DNA from: Gammaproteobacteria bacterium RIFCSPLOWO2_02_FULL_56_15
GTDB lineage: Bacteria; Pseudomonadota; Gammaproteobacteria; Eutrophobiales; Eutrophobiaceae
NCBI GenBank assembly: GCA_001801825.1
Contig: MGYR01000215.1
Coordinates: 7,260-17,879 of the forward strand
Length of the DNA stretch: 10,620 nt
Reading direction: 5' to 3'
This document shows, piece by piece, positions 6,056 through 10,620 of the stretch (positions are counted from its first letter, which is position 1; each line of letters begins with the position of its first letter). A program made the position numbers and the translations under genes. The notes under the pieces were generated by a model that saw only the letters and a program-made list of their open reading frames with translations, had not been told where the DNA came from and ran no database searches.

Positions 6056-7705
6056 ATGACTGCTAAAGAAGTAAGATTTGGCGATGATGCCAGAGCACGC
6101 TTGGTGAAAGGTGTGAATATCCTGGCTAATGCCGTAAAAATGACCCTTGGACCGCGAGGTCGCAACGTGATCCTGGAAAGGAGCTTCGGCGCTCCGACAG
6201 TTACCAAGGACGGAGTGTCCGTCGCAAAAGAAATCGAGCTCGAAGACAAGTTCGAAAACATGGGCGCTCAGATGGTCAAGGAAGTCGCTTCGAAGACTTC
6301 TGATGTCGCCGGCGACGGCACCACAACCGCAACTGTACTGGCCCAGGCCATCGTTCGTGAAGGTCTGAAGGCGGTCGCTGCCGGCACCAACCCCATGGAA
6401 ATCAAGCGCGGAATCGATCAGGCGGTCGAAGTTGCTGTGCACGAGCTGAAAAAGCTTTCCAAACCCTGTGAAGATACCAAGGCGATCGCCCAGGTAGGTA
6501 CGATTTCAGCCAATTCCGACGAAACCATCGGCAAGATCATTGCCGAAGCCATGGAAAAGGTTGGCAAGGAGGGTGTGATTACTGTTGAAGAAGGTTCCGG
6601 TCTGGAAAACGAACTGGAAATTGTGGAAGGCATGCAGTTTGATCGTGGCTATCTTTCCCCTTACTTCATCAACAGCCAGGAAACCATGAGTGTGGAATTG
6701 GAGAGTCCCTTCATTCTGCTCCATGACAAAAAGATATCCAATGTCCGAGAACTGCTTCCGGTGCTTGAAGGTGTGGCAAAGTCAGGGAAACCCCTGCTGA
6801 TCGTTGCCGAGGATGTGGAAGGTGAAGCCCTGGCCACATTAGTGGTCAACAACATCCGTGGCATCGTCAAGGTTTGTGCGGTCAAGGCCCCAGGTTTTGG
6901 TGATCGCCGCAAGGCTATGCTGGAGGATATCGCAATTCTGAGCGGCGCCACAGTCATATCCGAGGAAGTGGGTCTGAGCCTGGAGAAAGCCACCCTGGAT
7001 GATCTGGGAACTGCCAAGCGGGTCCAGATTACCAAGGAAAACACAACGCTTATCGATGGCGCCGGAAAGAAAGCCGACATCGAGGGACGCGTGAAGCAAA
7101 TTCGCCAGCAGATAGAGGATACTTCATCCGACTATGATCGTGAAAAACTCCAGGAGCGCGTTGCCAAACTCGCAGGCGGTGTTGCTGTGGTCAAGGTCGG
7201 GGCTGCCACAGAGATAGAAATGAAGGAGAAAAAGGCCCGCGTGGAGGATGCACTACATTCGACGCGCGCAGCAGTCGAGGAAGGTGTGGTTCCCGGCGGT
7301 GGCGTAGCACTCCTTCGGACCAAGAAAGCTGTGGCAAAAATCAAGGGCGCCAACGATGAGCAGAGAGTCGGCATAACTATCCTCCTAAGGGCTCTGGAAG
7401 AACCTTTACGCCAGATCGTGACTAACGCAGGAGAAGAGGCATCTGTCATACTCAACAAGGTCGCAGAAGGGGAAGGTGCATACGGCTACAACGCTGCAAC
7501 TGACAAGTTCGGTGACATGATCGAAATGGGTATCCTCGATCCTACCAAGGTAGCCCGGATCGCGTTGCAGAATGCTGCCTCCGTCGCCAGCCTGCTACTG
7601 ACCACCGAAGTCATGATTGCAGAGGCCCCGAAGAAGGAAGAGCACAGCCATGGTGGAATGCCCGGTGGCATGGGCGGCATGGGCGGCATGGATGGCATGA
7701 TGTAA
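6056..7705 (+). CDS. groEL: Chaperonin GroEL (60 kDa, Cpn60)
   Basis: ATP-driven folding chamber of 549 residues, one more than E. coli GroEL including Met. Key residues keep E. coli numbering: Asp52 in TKDGV, GDGTT at 86-90 with Asp87, and Asp398 in VEDAL, all in the nucleotide site of the equatorial domain. GGGVAL lies at 414-419. The apical domain has the expected EGMQFDRGYLSPYF stretch at 191-204. The C-terminus carries the flexible Gly-Gly-Met tail at 533-549, the mark of group I chaperonins in proteobacteria. GAGGAG at 6044-6049, six bases upstream, sets the start. It is the second gene of the operon with groES, under the same HrcA/CIRCE control, and is followed by a strong terminator. 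The protein appears complete and functional. Confidence 0.99.
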   Translation: MTAKEVRFGDDARARLVKGVNILANAVKMTLGPRGRNVILERSFGAPTVTKDGVSVAKEIELEDKFENMGAQMVKEVASKTSDVAGDGTTTATVLAQAIVREGLKAVAAGTNPMEIKRGIDQAVEVAVHELKKLSKPCEDTKAIAQVGTISANSDETIGKIIAEAMEKVGKEGVITVEEGSGLENELEIVEGMQFDRGYLSPYFINSQETMSVELESPFILLHDKKISNVRELLPVLEGVAKSGKPLLIVAEDVEGEALATLVVNNIRGIVKVCAVKAPGFGDRRKAMLEDIAILSGATVISEEVGLSLEKATLDDLGTAKRVQITKENTTLIDGAGKKADIEGRVKQIRQQIEDTSSDYDREKLQERVAKLAGGVAVVKVGAATEIEMKEKKARVEDALHSTRAAVEEGVVPGGGVALLRTKKAVAKIKGANDEQRVGITILLRALEEPLRQIVTNAGEEASVILNKVAEGEGAYGYNAATDKFGDMIEMGILDPTKVARIALQNAASVASLLLTTEVMIAEAPKKEEHSHGGMPGGMGGMGGMDGMM

Positions 7706-7725
7706 AAGAGCCTTTACCGTTACAG

Positions 7726-7755
7726 AAAAACCCGCCTACATGGCGGGTTTTTTTT
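7726..7755 (+). terminator. Intrinsic terminator of groESL, probably bidirectional
   Basis: A stem of AAAAACCCGCC against GGCGGGTTTTT closes on the loop TACAT (7737-7741), followed by a run of eight T's (7748-7755), 20 bases after the groEL stop. On the minus strand the same hairpin is followed by TTTTT, so it could also stop transcripts arriving from rho, which converges on groEL. Confidence 0.95.
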
Positions 7756-8050
7756 GACATGGCTTTCAATTCGGATGGAGTGCTGCGTAAACCCAACCAC
7801 ACCTACGAATCACTCATACGTTATTGCAGGAATCTGGTTCGTTCGCTGTTTGCTTTGTGCTGAAATGAAGCATATAAATCGCAGAGCTACGTGAATGTGA
7901 GTAATTACTCCGAACGGTATTCCAGAACCTCAGAACCATCTGCAAGCTCAGGAAATGCCGGGGTAAGTGCTGTCCCTGGGACAGCTTGCGCAAATCTTTC
8001 AGACTGGGATTGATTACCAGTTGAAGCGGGTCAATTTTTCCCTTGATGAC
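7756..8050. other. Gene-free stretch between convergent groEL and rho
   Basis: These 295 bases hold no gene I can support. A 34-codon plus-strand frame at 7759-7863 starts inside the terminator T-run and has no ribosome binding site. I see no tRNA, and no intrinsic terminator directly after rho. The only clear structure is the palindrome at 7969-7985. The stretch is probably the 3' untranslated region of the rho transcript. Confidence 0.6.
7969..7985. repeat. Perfect 17-base palindrome downstream of rho
   Basis: GCTGTCCC-T-GGGACAGC is a perfect inverted repeat with eight-base arms around one central base; as RNA it would form a seven-pair stem with a three-base loop. No T-run follows on either strand, so it is not an ordinary intrinsic terminator. 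It may stabilise the 3' end of the rho mRNA or be a copy of a dispersed palindromic repeat. Confidence 0.75.
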
Positions 8051-9310
8051 CTATTGACGCTTCATCGCATCGAAAAATTCGGCGTTATTCTTGGTGGGTT
8101 TGAGTCTTTCCAGCATGAATTCCATAGCAGCTTGCGGCTCCATGGGATGCAATAACTTGCGAAGGATCCACATCTTCTGAAGTTCGTCCTTCTCGGTCAA
8201 CAATTCCTCGCGTCGGGTTCCGGAACGGTTGATATTGATGGCAGGGTAGATCCGCTTTTCGGAAATCTCCCTCTCCAGATGCAACTCCATATTACCCGTA
8301 CCCTTGAATTCCTCGTAGATAACATCATCCATACGTGAACCGGTGTCCACTAGAGCAGTCGCAATTATTGTCAGACTGCCTCCCTCTTCGATATTACGGG
8401 CTGCTCCAAAGAATCGCTTGGGCCGCTGCAAGGCATTGGCATCAACGCCACCTGTTAGGACCTTGCCTGAAGCAGGGACGACGGTGTTGTAAGCACGAGC
8501 GAGACGGGTTATCGAATCGAGCAGGATCACTGCATCCTTTTTGTGCTCCACCAGCCGTTTCACCCTCTCAATAACCATCTCTGCAACCTGAACGTGGCGG
8601 CTTGCCGGTTCGTCAAAGGTACTCGATATGACTTCACCTTTAACAGAACGGGTCATTTCGGTCACTTCTTCCGGCCTTTCGTCGATCAATAGTACGGTCA
8701 AGTGACATTCCGGGTAGTTGTGGGCGATAGACTGTGCAATGGATTGGAGGATCATCGTTTTGCCGGCTTTCGGTGGTGAAACAATAAGTCCACGTTGCCC
8801 TTTGCCAATCGGCGCAAACAGGTCAATAATTCTCGGAGTCATGTCTTCGGTGCTGCCGTTACCTGACTCCAGTGTCAGGCGTTCGTGGGCAAACAGCGGT
8901 GTCAGGTTTTCAAAGAGGATCTTGTGCTTGGATTTGTCAGGTGATTCAAAATTGATTTCATTGACTTTCAGCAGCGCGAAATACCGTTCGCCATCCTTGG
9001 GTGGTCGAATCTTGCCTGCGACTGTATCCCCAGTCCTGAGGTTAAAGCGGCGAATCTGGCTTGGAGAGACATAGATATCATCTGGTCCGGCAAGGTAGGA
9101 ACTGTCTGCGGACCGCAGGAAACCGAAACCATCCTGCAGTATCTCGAGTACGCCATCGCCATAGATATCCTCGCCCTTCTTCGCATGCGCCTTGAGTATT
9201 TCAAATATGACGTCCTGCTTTCTGTGGCGGGCAAGGCCTTCAAGACCCAGTGATTCTGACAAGATAACAAGCTGCGATGCAGGCTGTTGCTTTAGTTCTG
9301 TAAGGTTCAT
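8051..9310 (-). CDS. rho: Transcription termination factor Rho
   Basis: Hexameric RNA-dependent ATPase that ends transcription at C-rich unstructured RNA. At 419 residues it equals E. coli Rho in length and opens with the same MNLTELK. The N-terminal RNA-binding cold-shock domain contains the RNP1 motif GFGFLR (61-66). The ATPase core has Walker A SPPKAGKT (178-185), Walker B VILLDS (261-266), Q-loop SGKVLTGGVD (281-290), R-loop around DTGSRMDD (322-329), and the arginine finger Arg366. No insertion is present between the two domains, unlike the long forms of actinobacteria. The ribosome binding site is a GGAG only three bases before the ATG, a short spacing. It lies 162 bases downstream of trxA on the same strand, as in E. 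coli. E. coli rho is autoregulated through its leader, which may hold here. Confidence 0.99.
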   Translation of the reverse strand: MNLTELKQQPASQLVILSESLGLEGLARHRKQDVIFEILKAHAKKGEDIYGDGVLEILQDGFGFLRSADSSYLAGPDDIYVSPSQIRRFNLRTGDTVAGKIRPPKDGERYFALLKVNEINFESPDKSKHKILFENLTPLFAHERLTLESGNGSTEDMTPRIIDLFAPIGKGQRGLIVSPPKAGKTMILQSIAQSIAHNYPECHLTVLLIDERPEEVTEMTRSVKGEVISSTFDEPASRHVQVAEMVIERVKRLVEHKKDAVILLDSITRLARAYNTVVPASGKVLTGGVDANALQRPKRFFGAARNIEEGGSLTIIATALVDTGSRMDDVIYEEFKGTGNMELHLEREISEKRIYPAININRSGTRREELLTEKDELQKMWILRKLLHPMEPQAAMEFMLERLKPTKNNAEFFDAMKRQ

Positions 9311-9472
9311 GGACTCCGAATAATTTTCGAAATTAAGAAATGATGTAAATACACACGCCTGTGCGCTTGTTAAAGATTGATGCTGCTAGCTAAATTATGC
9401 TTGGGGGACAGTCAGACAGGCTGTTGCTGCTAGGGTAAAAGTTAGCACGACATTTTGTATACGTCCAGTAGT
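9311..9472 (-). promoter_or_regulatory. trxA-rho intergenic leader
   Basis: A 162-base leader separates trxA from rho. I find no intrinsic terminator in it, so trxA readthrough into rho is possible. On the minus strand it contains a C-rich, weakly structured part around 9403-9430 (CTGTCCCCC followed by AAGC), the kind of sequence Rho loads on; autoregulation as in E. coli is an inference. I see no convincing leader peptide like E. coli rhoL and no strong promoter. Two near-identical 12-base repeats are listed separately. Confidence 0.4.
9378..9433. repeat. Pair of 12-base direct repeats in the rho leader
   Basis: TGATGCTGCTAG at 9378-9389 and TGTTGCTGCTAG at 9422-9433 differ at one base and start 44 bases apart, about four helical turns. 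They could be a tandem regulator site or chance; no known factor is recognised. Confidence 0.5.
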
Positions 9473-9799
9473 TTATACAACACTGTCTATGAATGCCGAC
9501 AACTGGGACTTGGAAACAGCACCAACCTTGGTCCCGGCTACCTCTCCATTCTTGAATATCATCAGAGTAGGAATGCCCCGGACGGCATATTTTTGCGGTG
9601 TAGCCTGATTTTCATCGATGTTGATTTTGGCGACTGTCAACTTACCCTTGTATTCATTGGCCACTTCATCAAGGATTGGTGCTATCATTTTGCATGGGCC
9701 GCACCACTCAGCCCAGTAATCGACGATTACAGGCATTTCGGAATTCAGTACTTCTTCTTCAAAGCTTATGTCTGTAACATTAATAATACTATCACTCAT
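9473..9799 (-). CDS. trxA: Thioredoxin 1
   Basis: Small cytoplasmic dithiol reductase that supplies electrons to ribonucleotide reductase, PAPS/APS reductase, methionine sulfoxide reductase and others, and is recharged by thioredoxin reductase. At 108 residues it is the usual length. The active site WCGPCK is at 32-37 with Cys33 and Cys36; the buried Asp27 and cis-Pro77 in RGIPTL are present. The sequence follows E. coli TrxA closely, with Tyr28 where E. coli has Phe. The start at 9799 gives the familiar MSDSII opening and has AGGG seven bases upstream. It is first in a trxA-rho unit and divergent from rhlB, as in E. coli. Its own sigma-70-type promoter is visible upstream. Confidence 0.98.
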   Translation of the reverse strand: MSDSIINVTDISFEEEVLNSEMPVIVDYWAEWCGPCKMIAPILDEVANEYKGKLTVAKINIDENQATPQKYAVRGIPTLMIFKNGEVAGTKVGAVSKSQLSAFIDSVV

Positions 9800-9842
9800 G
9801 GGATTACCCTGGCCTCTGTATGGATTCTAGGCTGTCATTTTC

Positions 9843-9870
9843 ATCGTAGAACCCTCTGAATGCAAGTCAA
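9843..9870 (-). promoter_or_regulatory. Sigma-70-type promoter of trxA
   Basis: On the minus strand TTGACT (9870-9865) and TACGAT (9848-9843) are separated by 16 bases, giving a leader of about 37 bases before the trxA ATG. It lies in the 103-base gap shared with the divergent rhlB gene, so the two promoters must be close or overlap. Confidence 0.65.
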
Positions 9871-9902
9871 GACACAGCGGATTTGGAAAATACTCGGAAA
9901 TA

Positions 9903-10620
9903 ATGCAACTGGAAACCACCACGGACCTGGCCTTCACAGAACTTCCCCTTTGTGAAGAACTGCAGAGTGCATTACAAAATTTAGGATTTACCTACTGTAC
10001 CCCTATTCAGAAGGAAACTCTGCCGTTGCTACTGGCGGGACGGGACATCGCCGGGCAATCCCAGACGGGTACGGGAAAAACGGCTGCTTTCCTGCTCGCC
10101 ACATTACATCATTTGCTCGCTGCCAGGTCGGTTTCGAAAAGCAGTCTTATCAGACCCGGGGCACTAATCATCTCTCCCACACGGGAACTGGCCATACAGA
10201 TTTACAATGATGCCATCAAACTGAACAGTCGCACCGAACTGAAAATAGGCCTTGTATACGGGGGCGTCGACTATGACAAACAGCGCAAGATGCTGGAACA
10301 GGGAGTAGATGTGCTAATCGGTACGCCGGGTCGATTGATTGATTATTACAAGCAGAAGGTCTACACCCTTTCGGGGATCAGGATCGTGGTCCTGGACGAG
10401 GCGGACCGCATGTTTGATCTGGGTTTCATCAGTGACGTGAGATATCTGTTGCGGAAAATGCCGATACCCGAGAAGAGACTAAGCATGCTGTTTTCAGCCA
10501 CGTTGAGCTGGCGGGTAACGGAACTTGCCTATGAACATATGAATAACCCGCAACTCATCAGGATAAATCCCGACCAGATAACCGCTGACAAAGTTCAACA
10601 AACCGGATTTCATGTGGCCA
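9903..10620 (+). CDS. rhlB: ATP-dependent RNA helicase RhlB (C-terminus cut by window edge)
   Basis: DEAD-box RNA helicase; in E. coli RhlB is the helicase of the RNase E degradosome. The frame is open from the ATG at 9903 to the window edge, 239 codons, covering the first RecA domain and the link to the second. Motifs in order: Q motif (Phe11 and CTPIQ at 32-36), motif I SQTGTGKT (53-60, with Ser where most have Ala), Ia PTRELA (92-97), Gly120-Gly121, Ib TPGR (141-144), II DEAD (165-168), III SAT (198-200). The stretch YGGVDYDKQRKMLEQGVDVLIG closely follows E. coli RhlB, and the divergent position next to trxA-rho is the RhlB location in E. coli, which separates it from RhlE, SrmB and DbpA. 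The ribosome binding site is weak (CGGAAATA before ATG). Motifs IV-VI lie outside the window. Confidence 0.95.
   Translation, partial: MQLETTTDLAFTELPLCEELQSALQNLGFTYCTPIQKETLPLLLAGRDIAGQSQTGTGKTAAFLLATLHHLLAARSVSKSSLIRPGALIISPTRELAIQIYNDAIKLNSRTELKIGLVYGGVDYDKQRKMLEQGVDVLIGTPGRLIDYYKQKVYTLSGIRIVVLDEADRMFDLGFISDVRYLLRKMPIPEKRLSMLFSATLSWRVTELAYEHMNNPQLIRINPDQITADKVQQTGFHVA

Noticed and set aside
6041..7698. Multiple minus-strand open frames opposite groEL
   Set aside because: Antisense to a complete, highly conserved GroEL; a usual effect of its codon bias.
7759..7863. 34-codon plus-strand frame after the groEL terminator
   Set aside because: Starts just after the terminator T-run with no ribosome binding site and no recognisable content.
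7967..8155. 62-codon plus-strand frame across the end of rho
   Set aside because: Mostly antisense to the rho 3' end and crosses the palindrome; no start signal.
9455..9859. 134-codon plus-strand frame
   Set aside because: Antisense to trxA, which has the WCGPC active site and full length.
1..10620. Possible undescribed defence, mobile or biosynthetic system
   Set aside because: Every substantial frame is accounted for by a known housekeeping family; I saw no CRISPR array, transposase, integrase, attachment site or cluster of unknown genes.

Overview
The window reads as chromosomal housekeeping DNA of a gammaproteobacterium of moderate GC. Three things point there. The rhlB / trxA-rho arrangement (DEAD-box helicase divergent from thioredoxin, with rho downstream of trxA) is the one seen in Escherichia coli and relatives. 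The ABC ATPase/permease pair divergent from a TesA-type esterase matches the E. coli ybbA-ybbP/tesA locus. Rho, GroEL and thioredoxin align with their E. coli counterparts almost without length change. The single-chain ATP sulfurylase (Sat) resembles the Sat proteins I remember from sulfur-oxidising gammaproteobacteria, so a sulfur-oxidising lineage is possible but not shown by the window alone.

Layout. Positions 1-3000, minus strand: ABC ATPase (ybbA-like) followed by a large FtsX-family permease (ybbP-like), joined by an ATGA overlap; the permease runs off the left edge. Positions 2999-4187, plus strand: a periplasmic SGNH esterase (tesA-like) overlapping a zinc-ribbon Nudix hydrolase. The start codons of the esterase and the ATPase share one CATG palindrome. 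Positions 4400-5602: sat, with its own ribosome binding site and a small inverted repeat upstream. Positions 5630-7755: groES-groEL, preceded by a sigma-70-type promoter with a perfect CIRCE operator (HrcA regulation) and closed by a strong hairpin terminator that can work in both directions. Positions 7756-8050: no gene recognised, one perfect 17-base palindrome. Positions 8051-9799, minus strand: trxA then rho, with a 162-base leader between them. Positions 9903 to the right edge, plus strand: 5' part of rhlB.

Function. The genes fall into independent modules: envelope export plus a periplasmic esterase, nucleotide hydrolysis, sulfate/APS chemistry, protein folding under heat-shock control, thiol redox, and RNA metabolism (Rho termination and RhlB unwinding). 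I found no mobile element, CRISPR array, phage gene, tRNA or rRNA, and no convincing undescribed system. The points worth a second look are small: overlapping divergent start codons, an Ala in place of the Gly of the esterase GDSL motif, the inverted repeat before sat, and repeats in the trxA-rho leader.
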